From assembly GCA_045644765.1 (NCBI GenBank), contig JAZRHM010000038.1, positions 62,001 to 126,000 of the forward strand: 64,000 nucleotides of DNA, written 5' to 3'. The notes under the pieces are model-generated. The model was not told the DNA's origin. It saw only the letters and a list, made by a program, of their open reading frames with translations, and ran no database searches. Source of the DNA: JAFTYO01 sp045644765 (GTDB lineage Bacteria > Pseudomonadota > Alphaproteobacteria > RF32 > CAG-239). Shown piece by piece: positions 36,242 through 45,391 of the stretch. How positions within the stretch are numbered: the stretch's first letter is position 1; each line of letters opens with the position of its first letter. A program made the translations under genes and the position numbers.

Positions 36242-36261
36242 TACATACATTCAGGTATGTA
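36242..36261. promoter_or_regulatory. AcrR-type operator
   Basis: TACATAC (36242-36248) and GTATGTA (36255-36261) form a perfect inverted repeat with a 6-base centre. It resembles the E. coli AcrR site TACATACATT...ATGTATGTA. It lies 21 bases upstream of the TTG start. Confidence 0.7.
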
Positions 36262-36327
36262 TAACAGTTTTCATCTATTGTCAAGACTTTTTAAACTAAT
36301 ATTATTTTAATAACAACTTTAGCAAAA

Positions 36328-36428
36328 CAAGACCGAACCCCTTGGGTGAGATTCCCCTTTATCGATAATTTAAAATTAAAAAAAGGCTCTGTTTCAGAAC
36401 CTTTGTTAAAACTGGTGGAGCTGAGGGG
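36328..36428. repeat. Duplicated tRNA-Ala 3' end plus terminator, copy 1
   Basis: 101 bases nearly identical to 36585-36686, with one base inserted or deleted. It includes the terminal 16 bases of tRNA-Ala (ending at TGGTGGAGCTGAGGGG) and the downstream terminator (hairpin 36384-36402). The copy lacks the rest of the tRNA. Confidence 0.9.
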
Positions 36429-36584
36429 TAAGCGTTTATCAAAAACAATCCTGTAAATTGTTTTTGTAAATGCTTATCAGATGAGGTTAAATCAAACCTA
36501 ACCGAACAGGTTATGTTTGATTATTACCGAAATCTTGACCGAAGCGAAGTTACCGAGTTTTTTTCTAAAACGAGGTTTACGAAG

Positions 36585-36670
36585 CAAGACCGAACCCCTT
36601 GGGGTGAGATTCCCCTTTATCGATAATTTAAAATTAAAAAAAGGCTCTGTTTCAGAACCTTTGTTAAAAC

Positions 36671-36686
<16 letters not shown>
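36585..36686. repeat. tRNA-Ala 3' end plus terminator, copy 2 (native)
   Basis: The 102-base partner of the repeat at 36328-36428. This copy is joined to the intact tRNA-Ala. The 156 bases between the copies have no gene or recognisable insertion. Confidence 0.9.
36634..36660 (-). terminator. Terminator of tRNA-Ala
   Basis: On the minus strand AGGTTCTG, AAA and CAGAGCCT form an 8-bp hairpin followed by seven T residues. An identical second copy lies at 36376-36402. Confidence 0.85.
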
Positions 36687-36746
<60 letters not shown>

Positions 36747-36820
36747 AAAATAATTTTCTATAAAGCCGAGCGCTTTATTCAAGCGCTTCTTGCTCCCGTC
36801 GGTCGCTTCGGTCACTCGTT

Positions 36821-36849
36821 TTATTAACATTGTTATCATATATTGTCAA
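36821..36849 (-). promoter_or_regulatory. Promoter of tRNA-Ala
   Basis: On the minus strand TTGACA (36844-36849) and TAATAA (36821-36826) are separated by 17 bases, upstream of tRNA-Ala. Confidence 0.55.
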
Positions 36850-36860
36850 TATTTTTTATA

Positions 36861-37223
36861 TTACTTTCTTCCGTAAACATCTTCAAAACGGACAATATCA
36901 TTTTCATCTAGATTATCGCCTATCTGAATTTCTATAAATTCCACAAAGCCATCTGTATCATTTTCGATTCTGTGTTTAGTTTCCGCCGGAATATAAACAG
37001 ATTCGTTAGTTTTGCACACAAAAACATCATCTCCCAAAGAAACTTTAGCTATTCCCTTAACAATAATCCAATGTTCACTTCTATGATGATGCAATTGTAA
37101 AGAAAGTTGGCTATGGGGTTTAACACAAATTTTCTTCACGCAAAAATTAGTATCCGTATCTAAAACTGACCACACACCCCAAGGACGTATATCTTGATCT
37201 CCCTTCTTATATAAACTTACCAT
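36861..37223 (-). CDS. Stand-alone cupin of the type II mannose-6-phosphate isomerase family
   Basis: 120 aa, opening with KGDQDIRPWGVWSVLDTD. The cupin motifs are visible as LSLQLHHHRSEHWIIVKG and VYIPAETKHRIEN; their His and Glu residues are likely metal ligands. This corresponds to the C-terminal domain of ManC/AlgA, without the GDP-mannose pyrophosphorylase part. It may isomerise mannose-6-phosphate and fructose-6-phosphate. The start is ATG 37223 with AGGAG upstream. It is monocistronic. Confidence 0.83.
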   Translation of the reverse strand: MVSLYKKGDQDIRPWGVWSVLDTDTNFCVKKICVKPHSQLSLQLHHHRSEHWIIVKGIAKVSLGDDVFVCKTNESVYIPAETKHRIENDTDGFVEFIEIQIGDNLDENDIVRFEDVYGRK

Positions 37224-37407
37224 ATTAATCTCCTTATTATTGCAATACAAAAACTAAAAATATTCATAAATAGCAAGTCATTTTTTTATTTTATCATCAA
37301 CACCCCAAAAAGTATTTCAAATACTCCATTTATCTTACTAACAAGTCAAGAATGTTCTTGATGAAATAAAATATAAATTATATAAATAAATAAATTCTGA
37401 ATATATA

Positions 37408-39633
37408 ATGGAGAACATATCGTTGAACGCTGCAACAAAAGCTATGGCTATTTTACAAAAAATTCAACGTGATATTTCTGAAGACAAAGAAATATCTGTT
37501 AAATTAGAGCATGTTATGAAACTTATTGCTGATGGCTTTAATGTTGATGCAAGTGCTTGTTACATTACTGTTGATGATACTTATCTGGAGCTTTTTTGTA
37601 AGCATGGCATAGATAGTGAATATAAAGGTAATATACGCTATGGCGAAACATTTACCGGTGAAATTGCTTCTCAAAGATGCTCCATGCAACGTAGCGATGA
37701 AAATCATACTATTTTTAAATCAGCAGTAGGATCTCCTATGCTTCGGTGGAATAAAACTTCCGGTGTAATTTTACTTATCAGCAAACAGCTAAGACAATTT
37801 ACCGATGAAGAAGTATCCATGCTTGAAACAATAGCAATGTTTCTTACAACTTTTTTTGCCACAGAAGAAATTAATTTATACAAGAAGCAACTCATAAAAT
37901 CTCGCGGATTAAATTTAAAAGACAGATTAAAAGGCGTAGTATTAAATAAAGGGTTTGGCGTAGGCTGTGCTGTTGTTCACCAAAGAAGACAAGCTATTGT
38001 TAAAATTTTTGCAGAAGATAAAAATATTGAGCTAGCGCGCCTTGAAGACGCAAAAATACGAATGAATAAAAATTTAGATGAAAAATTTAATGCGACACGC
38101 TTAGGTATCGGAGAACATACAGACATTTTAGAAACTTATCGTATGTTTGCAAATGATAAAGGTTGGTACAAAAAAATTTCAAACAACATTGACAGCGGAT
38201 TAACTGCTGAAGCAGCTATTGAACGTGCTTATGAGGATATGTGGAACAAACTGTCTTCAAGTTCCGATATATATTTAAAAGAACGTTTACTTGATTTACG
38301 AGATGTAGCAGATAGGTTACGTTCATTCTTAAGTGGCGATGACTTAAATAAAGATAATATATGTGATGATATAATTATCGTTGCACAAACTATGGGCCCT
38401 GCTGATTTAATGGATTATGACTATAAAAAAATAAGAGGCCTTATAATTGAAGACGGAACTCCGACAATGCATGTTGCAATTGTTGCAAAAGCATTAAACA
38501 TTCCTGTTATTGCTAAAATACGTGGCATTTTCAAAGATGTAAAAGATGGTGAAATATTAGGAATTGACGGTCACGAAGGATATGTATACATAAATCCGGC
38601 TGACGATATAAAAGAAAAATTTAAATCACGCCAAAAAGATTTATCCGTTATATTAAAGCAACTTGAAAAACTTAATAAATACCCGAACAAAACTCTTGAT
38701 GGTATAAAAATTAAGTTAAATATAAACATTGGGCTTGACTTTGATATGGAATATTTATCATCAACAAAGTGTGATGGCATCGGGCTCTACAGGACAGAAA
38801 TACCATTTATGACAGCAGAAAAAATGCCTGACGTTAATCAACAAATTTCTTTTTATAAAAAGCTTATAGATAAAGCCGGAAACAAAAGCGTAGTGTTCAG
38901 AAGTCTTGATGTCGGTTCAGACAAACTCCTTCCATATTGGAATAATATGGATGAAGATAATCCGGCAATCGGTTGGAGATCGATTCGCATAACGCTTGAT
39001 CGTCGTGCCATACTACGGAAACAAATGAAGGCTTTTTTAAGATCTGCTGCCGGTAAAGAATTAAATGTAATGTTTCCTATGATAGCAAGTTTGGAAGAAT
39101 TTTTAGATGCTAAAGAAACTCTCATGCTTGAATATGAAAAAGAAAAAAGAAAAGGACAATCCGTCCCAAATAAAATAAAAGTAGGTTTAATGATAGAAGT
39201 TCCTTCTGTTATTTTTCAATTAGATGAAATTTTAAAACATGCCGATTTTATTTCTGTCGGTACTAACGATTTAGCACAATTTGTGTTTGCTTGCGATCGA
39301 GGGAATCCTCGTATTTCTGACAGATATGATGTATTATCTGCGCCTTTTTTAAAAATATTAAGAGAAATAGTAAAAAAAGCCGATAAAGCAGGTGTTGAAT
39401 GTTCTGTTTGTGGCGAAATGGCCAGCAATCCGATTGAAGCGATGGTATTGATAGGCTTAGGATACAGGCGATTATCCGTAGCAGGGTCTGCTTATGCAAA
39501 CATCAAAAACATGATTCGTTCATTAAACGTTCAAGACATTTCCGACTATGTTCAAATTTTATTTAAATCACCAAAAAGGACACTAAGACCTCAATTATTA
39601 TCATATGCTGTTGATCATGCTATTGCAATATAA
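37408..39633 (+). CDS. ptsP: PEP-protein phosphotransferase, nitrogen PTS enzyme I (EI-Ntr)
   Basis: 741 aa. An N-terminal GAF sensor domain lies at about 20-155. The phosphorylated His355 sits in GTPTMHVAIVAKAL. The PEP-binding TIM barrel follows, with GIGLYRTEIPFM, FRSLDVGSDK, MIEVPSVIFQLDEI, SVGTNDLAQ and VCGEMAS. It phosphorylates the NPr protein to signal nitrogen and potassium status. The ATG at 37408 has no ribosome binding site; a TTG at 37423 with GGAG nine bases upstream may be the true start. It precedes rodZ. Confidence 0.94.
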   Translation: MENISLNAATKAMAILQKIQRDISEDKEISVKLEHVMKLIADGFNVDASACYITVDDTYLELFCKHGIDSEYKGNIRYGETFTGEIASQRCSMQRSDENHTIFKSAVGSPMLRWNKTSGVILLISKQLRQFTDEEVSMLETIAMFLTTFFATEEINLYKKQLIKSRGLNLKDRLKGVVLNKGFGVGCAVVHQRRQAIVKIFAEDKNIELARLEDAKIRMNKNLDEKFNATRLGIGEHTDILETYRMFANDKGWYKKISNNIDSGLTAEAAIERAYEDMWNKLSSSSDIYLKERLLDLRDVADRLRSFLSGDDLNKDNICDDIIIVAQTMGPADLMDYDYKKIRGLIIEDGTPTMHVAIVAKALNIPVIAKIRGIFKDVKDGEILGIDGHEGYVYINPADDIKEKFKSRQKDLSVILKQLEKLNKYPNKTLDGIKIKLNINIGLDFDMEYLSSTKCDGIGLYRTEIPFMTAEKMPDVNQQISFYKKLIDKAGNKSVVFRSLDVGSDKLLPYWNNMDEDNPAIGWRSIRITLDRRAILRKQMKAFLRSAAGKELNVMFPMIASLEEFLDAKETLMLEYEKEKRKGQSVPNKIKVGLMIEVPSVIFQLDEILKHADFISVGTNDLAQFVFACDRGNPRISDRYDVLSAPFLKILREIVKKADKAGVECSVCGEMASNPIEAMVLIGLGYRRLSVAGSAYANIKNMIRSLNVQDISDYVQILFKSPKRTLRPQLLSYAVDHAIAI

Positions 39634-39682
39634 TAAAAAATATGTTTTAATAACCAAAATTTTTAGTAAAAGGGCAAATAAA

Positions 39683-40585
39683 GTGGAACAAGATAATATA
39701 AAAAGACAAGAAACACCTCAAGAAGCAACTACCGTTGGTATGTTTTTAAGATACACAAGGCAAAACCAAAAAAAGTCTATTGAAACTGTGTCTAAAGCAT
39801 TGTGTATCAGAAAAGTATATATAAATGCCATAGAGGAAAGTGATTTTAAAGAATTGCCTCCAGTACCATATGGTATAGGTTTTGTCCGTTCTTATGCTGA
39901 TTTTTTGGGCCTCAATGTAGAGCGTATAGTTCAGTGCTATAAGGAAGAAACTATGCCGAAGAAAAATATAAACACAAATGAAACAATTATAAAAAAGCAT
40001 ACAGCACTTACCATACCTAATCGTAAGCATATATTAATCGGGATTTCTTTAGTTTTAGGACTGTATTTTATAGTATTGGCTGTAAGATATTCTAACAATT
40101 TAACACAAATCCAAGAAGAAATTTCTTTACCGACCGAAATCGAAGAAATGGTTGATATAACTTCCGAAGAAAATAAACTTGAAGAAAATGCTATTCAACC
40201 TGCTATAGAACAATTTGATGAAACTGAAGAAACAAAAACAGAAGAAAATGAAGAAATAAAAGAAACAAACAAAGAAACAAAAACAACAGAAGAAACCGAT
40301 AATTCTGAACCAACTGTTTTACAACCGGAAACACCAATTATCAAAAATAAAGTTATTGCAAAATTTAAAGGTGAATCTTGGTTTGAAGTTAAAGATAATG
40401 AAACTGTTTATATCAGCGGTACATACAAAGAAGGTTTTGAATATGAGCTTCCGGATGTCCCAAATTTAATTATTTCCGTAGGACGCTACTTTAATGTTGA
40501 TGTGTTTATAAATGACAAGTTGACACAAGTAGCAGGTCCTAAAAAACAAACAAACATTAACCTTGATGAATTTTTAAATCATTAG
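39683..40585 (+). CDS. rodZ: RodZ-like cytoskeletal membrane protein
   Basis: About 300 aa. An N-terminal helix-turn-helix (TVGMFLRYTRQNQKKSIETV, then LPPVPYGIGFVRSYADFLG) is followed by one membrane segment near residues 115-135. A long Glu/Thr-rich linker leads to a C-terminal DUF4115 beta domain (AKFKGESWFEVKDN). RodZ links MreB to the wall-elongation complex. I choose the GTG at 39683, with AAGGG upstream; the longer frame overlaps ptsP. hisS follows, a common neighbour. Confidence 0.85.
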   Translation: MEQDNIKRQETPQEATTVGMFLRYTRQNQKKSIETVSKALCIRKVYINAIEESDFKELPPVPYGIGFVRSYADFLGLNVERIVQCYKEETMPKKNINTNETIIKKHTALTIPNRKHILIGISLVLGLYFIVLAVRYSNNLTQIQEEISLPTEIEEMVDITSEENKLEENAIQPAIEQFDETEETKTEENEEIKETNKETKTTEETDNSEPTVLQPETPIIKNKVIAKFKGESWFEVKDNETVYISGTYKEGFEYELPDVPNLIISVGRYFNVDVFINDKLTQVAGPKKQTNINLDEFLNH

Positions 40586-40603
40586 TGATACATAGAAATA
40601 AAA

Positions 40604-40640
40604 AAGAAATGGCTCAGATTTCTGTGCCGTTTCTTATTCT
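40604..40640 (+). terminator. Hairpin between rodZ and hisS
   Basis: AAGAAATGGC (40604-40613) pairs with GCCGTTTCTT (40626-40635), with one G-T pair, followed by a T-rich stretch. It may stop rodZ transcription or act as a leader of hisS. Confidence 0.5.
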
Positions 40641-40660
40641 ATAAAAGAAGAGGAAGAACA

Positions 40661-41893
40661 ATGGCAAGACTACAATGTGTTAGAGGAACATACGATTTAT
40701 ATTCCATGGCAAAGAAAAAAGCTAAAAAAGTTATAGCTACAGCATCTGCTGTGGCAGAAAAATATGGTTTTGAAGAAATTGAAACACCTATTTTCGAATT
40801 TACTGAAGTTTTTTCGCGTAATTTAGGCGATACTTCTGATATTGTAACCAAGGAAATGTACGTCTTCCAAGATAGGGGGGGAGAAAGTTTAACTCTAAGA
40901 CCGGAAGGAACTGCCGGAATTGTTCGCTCATTTATCTCTGAAGGTATGCAACAAAATTTACCTGTAAAACTTTACTATAATGGGCCAATGTTCAGATATG
41001 AACGTCCACAAAAAGGACGCCAACGTCAATTCACACAATTCGGCGTTGAAATGCTAGGCGTTGATTCACCACAAGCTGACATTGAAGTTATAGCTATGGC
41101 ATATGAATTTTTAGAAAATTTAGGTTTAAACGGAGCTGTAACTGTAGAAATTAATTCATTGGGCGACAAAGAAAGCCGAGATACTTATCGCGAAAAACTG
41201 GTAGCATATTTAAAAGAAAATTTTGATAAACTGTCTGCAGAAAGTAAAGCTCGTTTAGAAAAAAACCCTTTACGAGTATTAGATTCTAAGGAAGAATGCG
41301 ATAAAGAGATAGTTAAAAATGCTCCTCTATACAGAGATAGCTTAAACCAAAAATCAGCTGATTTTTTTGCTGCAGTTTTACACGGGCTTGACTTGTTAGG
41401 TATTAAATATAGAGTAAATGACCGACTTGTTCGCGGATTAGATTATTATGCTCATACTGTTTTTGAACTTACAACCGATAAACTTGGTGCTCAAGGAACC
41501 GTACTTGGCGGAGGACGTTACGACGGATTAGTTGCACAAATGGGTGGAGCAGACATTTCAGGTATCGGTTGGGCTTGTGGTGTTGAAAGATTATCTATGT
41601 TGTTGGAAAAGGATATAGAAGATATAAGGCCTGTTGCCGTTATTGAAGTTGGTGAAGATGTAAAAGATACAGCGCTTCAAATTGCATATAAATTAAGAAA
41701 AGCAGGTTTCAAAGTAGAACACGGATATAGCGGAAATCTAAAAAAACGCATGATGAAAGCAAATAAAGCTAATGCCTATAAAGCTATAATTCTCGGTTCA
41801 GATGAGCTATCATCAGGCAAGGTTACAGTTAAAGATCTGGATTCCGGAGCACAAACACTGGTAAATATTGATAATTTGGTTAAGGAAATTTAA
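40661..41893 (+). CDS. hisS: Histidyl-tRNA synthetase
   Basis: Class II synthetase of 410 aa, normal length. It has motif 1 (EEIETPIFEFTEVF), LRPEGTAGIVRS, motif 2 (MFRYERPQKGRQRQFTQFG), the histidine-specific LVRGLDYYAHTVFE and motif 3 (WACGVERLSML). A C-terminal anticodon-binding domain completes it. The ribosome binding site is GAGG. prfA starts two bases after the stop. Confidence 0.97.
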   Translation: MARLQCVRGTYDLYSMAKKKAKKVIATASAVAEKYGFEEIETPIFEFTEVFSRNLGDTSDIVTKEMYVFQDRGGESLTLRPEGTAGIVRSFISEGMQQNLPVKLYYNGPMFRYERPQKGRQRQFTQFGVEMLGVDSPQADIEVIAMAYEFLENLGLNGAVTVEINSLGDKESRDTYREKLVAYLKENFDKLSAESKARLEKNPLRVLDSKEECDKEIVKNAPLYRDSLNQKSADFFAAVLHGLDLLGIKYRVNDRLVRGLDYYAHTVFELTTDKLGAQGTVLGGGRYDGLVAQMGGADISGIGWACGVERLSMLLEKDIEDIRPVAVIEVGEDVKDTALQIAYKLRKAGFKVEHGYSGNLKKRMMKANKANAYKAIILGSDELSSGKVTVKDLDSGAQTLVNIDNLVKEI

Positions 41894-41894
41894 G

Positions 41895-42965
41895 ATGAAT
41901 TTAGAAGAAAAACTTTCAAATGTTGTTCGCCGTCATGAAGAAATTGAGGCCTTGCTCTCATCCAATATTTCTCCTGATGAGATGGTTAAGCTCAATAAAG
42001 AACTATCTTCTCTGACACCTATTGTAGAAGCTATCAAAGAATATCAAAAACATTTGGCCAATTTTAATGACGCAAAAGAAATGATGGAAGATACATCTTT
42101 GGATAAAGAAATGCGTGATATGGCTGAAATTGAATTTTATGAACTAAAAGAACAAATGCCTACAATAGAAAAAAACATAAAAGTTTTATTATTACCAAAA
42201 TCAAGTGATGATGAAAAAAATGCTATCTTAGAAGTTCGCGCCGGAACCGGTGGTGATGAAGCAGCCCTTTTTGCTGCTGTTTTGTTCGAAATGTACCAAA
42301 GATACAGTCAAAAACAAGGTTGGAAATTCGAAGTTATAGATGCAAACGAAAATGGTATAGGCGGATATAAAGAAGCCTCAGCTAAAATCACCGGCACCGA
42401 TGTTTTTGCAAAACTCAAATTTGAATCCGGAGCGCACCGCGTTCAACGCGTACCTGTAACAGAATCACAAGGAAGAGTTCATACATCTGCCGCAACGGTT
42501 GCCGTTTTACCGGAAATTGAAGAAGTAGATTTATACATCAATCCTGCTGATCTAAAAATTGATGTATATAGGGCATCCGGTGCAGGCGGACAGCACGTAA
42601 ACAGAACAGAATCGGCTGTAAGAATAACTCATATTCCAACCGGAGTTGTTGTTCAGTGTCAAGATGATCGTTCACAATTTAAAAACAAAGAAAAAGCTAT
42701 GAATCACCTTCGAGCAAAGCTTTATGATATGCAAAAGGAAACTATTGATGCTAACTATTCAGAAACAAGAAAACTTCAAATAGGCAGTGGCGACAGGAGT
42801 GAACGTATCAGAACGTACAATTATCCTCAGGGTCGTGTTACAGACCACCGAATAAATTTAACATTATACAAACTTGATGATGTTGTTTGCGGTGAAGCGT
42901 TAGATGAAATTGTTGATGCACTTATCACTGAAGACCAAACTCGTCGCTTGGCAGAAATGGAATAA
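41895..42965 (+). CDS. prfA: Peptide chain release factor 1
   Basis: Releases finished proteins at UAA and UAG codons. The 356 aa contain the codon-reading PVTESQGRVHTSAATVAV (family PxT region) and the catalytic GGQ in GAGGQHVNRTESAVR. The start is ATG 41895, with AAGGAA upstream; an ATG at 41868 lies inside hisS. A strong terminator follows. The usual downstream partner prmC is absent here. Confidence 0.97.
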   Translation: MNLEEKLSNVVRRHEEIEALLSSNISPDEMVKLNKELSSLTPIVEAIKEYQKHLANFNDAKEMMEDTSLDKEMRDMAEIEFYELKEQMPTIEKNIKVLLLPKSSDDEKNAILEVRAGTGGDEAALFAAVLFEMYQRYSQKQGWKFEVIDANENGIGGYKEASAKITGTDVFAKLKFESGAHRVQRVPVTESQGRVHTSAATVAVLPEIEEVDLYINPADLKIDVYRASGAGGQHVNRTESAVRITHIPTGVVVQCQDDRSQFKNKEKAMNHLRAKLYDMQKETIDANYSETRKLQIGSGDRSERIRTYNYPQGRVTDHRINLTLYKLDDVVCGEALDEIVDALITEDQTRRLAEME

Positions 42966-42974
42966 ACACCAAAA

Positions 42975-43000
42975 AACGGCGCTGAAAGCGCCGTTCTTTT
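42975..43000 (+). terminator. Terminator after prfA
   Basis: AACGGCGCT (42975-42983) and AGCGCCGTT (42987-42995) form a perfect 9-bp stem with a GAA loop, then CTTTT. Confidence 0.9.
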
Positions 43001-43018
43001 ACATAATCCTTAAATAAT

Positions 43019-43720
43019 CTAAAAGGTGTTAATTCGCATACGCTTGACACCTATGTTAAATCCGACTTGAACATAAAGCATTCCGGGATGTTTCGTATCA
43101 TTAACGAACGTACTGGGAATATCTTTATATCCTGCACGTAATGTCAAAGCATTACCTGTTGCGTGGATTTGCCAACGATATTCAATACCGCCGCCCCACG
43201 TTAAACCGGAACCATTATGGTATAGAGGAGCTCCATTAAGCTCTTCTACAGCCTTACGGTGTTTACCGAAGATATATCCTCCTTGAGCGTATAAATTTAA
43301 TATGTGCTCATATTGGCCTAATCGCAATACGTTAACATGGAACGTAGCATCAGTGCCATAGGAAAAATACCTCTTTCCTGCATCAATTGCTTCAGAATTA
43401 TACTGACGTGTCAATACTGATGCGCCAACCGTCAAAGACACTCTTTGCCAATCGTGACGGTAACGCAAACCAACTTCAGGAGTAATAAAAGCTCCATTGT
43501 TAATTGAATTACGCATAAATCCTGCACCGGCGAAGATTTCGATTCCGTGACCGAAAGCCTCAGCTCCCTTAGCGGCCACCAAACTGTCTTCCTCATAGAC
43601 TGTAACGGTTTGAAACTGTGGTAGATTATTTAAATACCTGTTAATAAACAGGCTATCTTGACTCGCGTCAAGATTAATAGCTACCAATACAAACATGGTA
43701 GCGAAAAAGATCTTTTTCAT
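43019..43720 (-). CDS. Predicted outer-membrane beta-barrel protein, Bacteroidota-like
   Basis: 233 aa with a signal peptide (MKKIFFATMFVLVAINLDAS). The rest shows alternating beta-strand patterns (GIEIFAGAGFMRNS, VGLRYRHDWQRVSLTVGASV, LTLRAGYKDIPSTF) and ends near an aromatic residue, consistent with a barrel. Its composition reminds me of gut Bacteroidota conserved proteins, but I cannot name a family. No Shine-Dalgarno sequence precedes the ATG. It lies 53 bp downstream of a lipoprotein gene, probably the same transcript, or uses a TTGATT-type promoter in the gap. Confidence 0.7.
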   Translation of the reverse strand: MKKIFFATMFVLVAINLDASQDSLFINRYLNNLPQFQTVTVYEEDSLVAAKGAEAFGHGIEIFAGAGFMRNSINNGAFITPEVGLRYRHDWQRVSLTVGASVLTRQYNSEAIDAGKRYFSYGTDATFHVNVLRLGQYEHILNLYAQGGYIFGKHRKAVEELNGAPLYHNGSGLTWGGGIEYRWQIHATGNALTLRAGYKDIPSTFVNDTKHPGMLYVQVGFNIGVKRMRINTF

Positions 43721-43773
43721 TGTACACTTTGTTTTATGAGAGAAACTCTCGTTATTAAATCAAGTAAAATAAA

Positions 43774-44367
43774 TTAACGGAGAACCATATATAATTCCCC
43801 TTCATAAGAAATAGAGATAGAACCATTGCCATCTACTACGAAAGAATAGCCTTCAATAACTGTTGACCAGTTACCGTTTCGCCAATTCCAGCACTTTAAC
43901 GTGGAGTGTCGAAGATTGCGTTTACAAGTATCACCTTGATAGTACGCAATTCTGTCAGATAAATCATGTGATATTGCCGGTTCCCAATGATCGGATAAAT
44001 AAATACCACCATTATATTCTGCACCGAAGTTTCCCTCAACAAAATATCCGGTAGATATAGCCTTTTTATCAGGCAAAATTTGCTCCATATCAAAAGTCAC
44101 AATAGCTGCTCCATATTCACAACGTATAACCATACACTTTTTAGCATATGCACCGTCAACGTCATCAGCCGGAACAGCCGATATACCTATTCCAACAACT
44201 TTTCCCCAAAACTCAGGTAAAGTTTTTTCAACTTCATCTGTTGTGTAAACTGTCGGAACGGATTGCATCTCTACAGAATTTAACCCCACAAATGATGAAT
44301 CTTCACACGAAGTAAAAAACACCATCATAACAACTGCAACGAATGCAGTAATTTTTTTTGTCGTCAT
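43774..44367 (-). CDS. Predicted lipoprotein, Bacteroidota-like
   Basis: 197 aa. The signal peptide ends in a lipobox FFTSC, giving lipidated Cys21, followed by acidic EDSS. The mature part has no domain I recognise and is rich in Tyr, Gly and Trp (LKCWNWRNGNWSTVIEGYSF). The short lipobox and style resemble Bacteroidota lipoproteins. No Shine-Dalgarno sequence is seen; GATAAT lies about 30 bases upstream as a possible -10 box. Its neighbour downstream is a predicted barrel. Confidence 0.7.
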   Translation of the reverse strand: MTTKKITAFVAVVMMVFFTSCEDSSFVGLNSVEMQSVPTVYTTDEVEKTLPEFWGKVVGIGISAVPADDVDGAYAKKCMVIRCEYGAAIVTFDMEQILPDKKAISTGYFVEGNFGAEYNGGIYLSDHWEPAISHDLSDRIAYYQGDTCKRNLRHSTLKCWNWRNGNWSTVIEGYSFVVDGNGSISISYEGELYMVLR

Positions 44368-44661
44368 ATCTTATTATTGTTAAAATTATTATCATATTCA
44401 ATAAGGTAAAACAAATTAATGAAAAATCTTTTCAAACTTTTCAATAATACCCATAATCTCTAACATAAATCTTATATTTCAAAAATAATGTAGCACAAAA
44501 AGTCTTTACTTACAAGTAAAATTTTAAAGAATAGACTCTTTTTGACAAATTTTTCATAAAAAAACTAACAATCATTTCAAAAACTTAAAAAAAAACTTGT
44601 ATATAGAGATGATATTTTTTATTGTTAGAGCAATAAAAACTTTAATTGAAAGGATATAGCT

Positions 44662-45342
44662 ATGACCGCACCTTTAATGCCAAAAGCAACTGCTGTATGG
44701 TTAGTTGAAAATACAGCATTAACATTCAGACAAATTGCTGCTTTTTGCGAATTACACGAACTTGAAATTCAAGCCATTGCCGATGGTGATGTTGCTTATA
44801 ACATTATCGGCATAAGCCCTATTGCTAACGGACAACTTACTGCAGAAGAAATAAAACGTTGCGAAGAAGATGCTTCCAAAAATTTGGTTGCAAACATTAT
44901 GGAACGCAATGTTAAAGAACAAAACAGTAAAAATAAAAAAGTTCTTTCACCTTCTCAACGTAACGATAAACCTGCCGCTATATTATGGCTTATCAAAAAT
45001 TGTCCTGAAGTTACCGATTCGCAAATCAGAAAACTTATTGGCACAACCAATCCGACAATAGCTGCAATTAAAAACGGCACTCATAAAGATATGGCTAATT
45101 TACGCGCCAAAAATCCGGTAGCTGTAGGTTTGTGTACAGAAAAGGATTTAGAACTTGCCATAAATACCGTAAAAGCCAAAGCTGAAAAAGCAGCATTGAA
45201 AATGGAGAAAGAAGCTAAAAAAACAAAGAAAAAAACAACTGCTAAAAAGAAAGAAGTAGCTAAGAAAAAAGTTGCCGTTAAAAAGAAAGCAACAACCAAA
45301 AAGAAGGCTACATCTAAAAAGAAAGCAACAACAAAAAAATAA
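44662..45342 (+). CDS. trcR: DUF1013 cell-cycle regulator TrcR with lysine-rich tail
   Basis: 226 aa. The first 170 residues match DUF1013: PLMPKATAVWLVENTALTFRQ, FCELHELEIQAIADGD, GISPIANGQLT and NDKPAAILWLIKNCPEVTDS. In Caulobacter this protein (TrcR) tracks with RNA polymerase and controls cell-cycle genes. Residues from about 170 form a long Lys/Ala/Thr tail with KKKATTKK-type repeats, like histone H1 tails. AAAGGA serves as ribosome binding site. A terminator follows at once, so the gene is monocistronic. Confidence 0.92.
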   Translation: MTAPLMPKATAVWLVENTALTFRQIAAFCELHELEIQAIADGDVAYNIIGISPIANGQLTAEEIKRCEEDASKNLVANIMERNVKEQNSKNKKVLSPSQRNDKPAAILWLIKNCPEVTDSQIRKLIGTTNPTIAAIKNGTHKDMANLRAKNPVAVGLCTEKDLELAINTVKAKAEKAALKMEKEAKKTKKKTTAKKKEVAKKKVAVKKKATTKKKATSKKKATTKK

Positions 45343-45357
45343 AAATAACATATAAAA

Positions 45358-45386
45358 ACACCGGAGAAACAATCTCCGGTGTTTTT
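45358..45386 (+). terminator. Terminator after trcR
   Basis: ACACCGGAGA (45358-45367) pairs with TCTCCGGTGT (45373-45382), followed by TTTT. Confidence 0.9.
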
Positions 45387-45391
45387 ATTTT

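Noticed and set aside
45081..45372. Hydrophobic Phe/Leu/Val-rich frames on the minus strand opposite trcR
   Set aside because: They are the antisense of the AAA/AAG lysine repeats and have no start signal.
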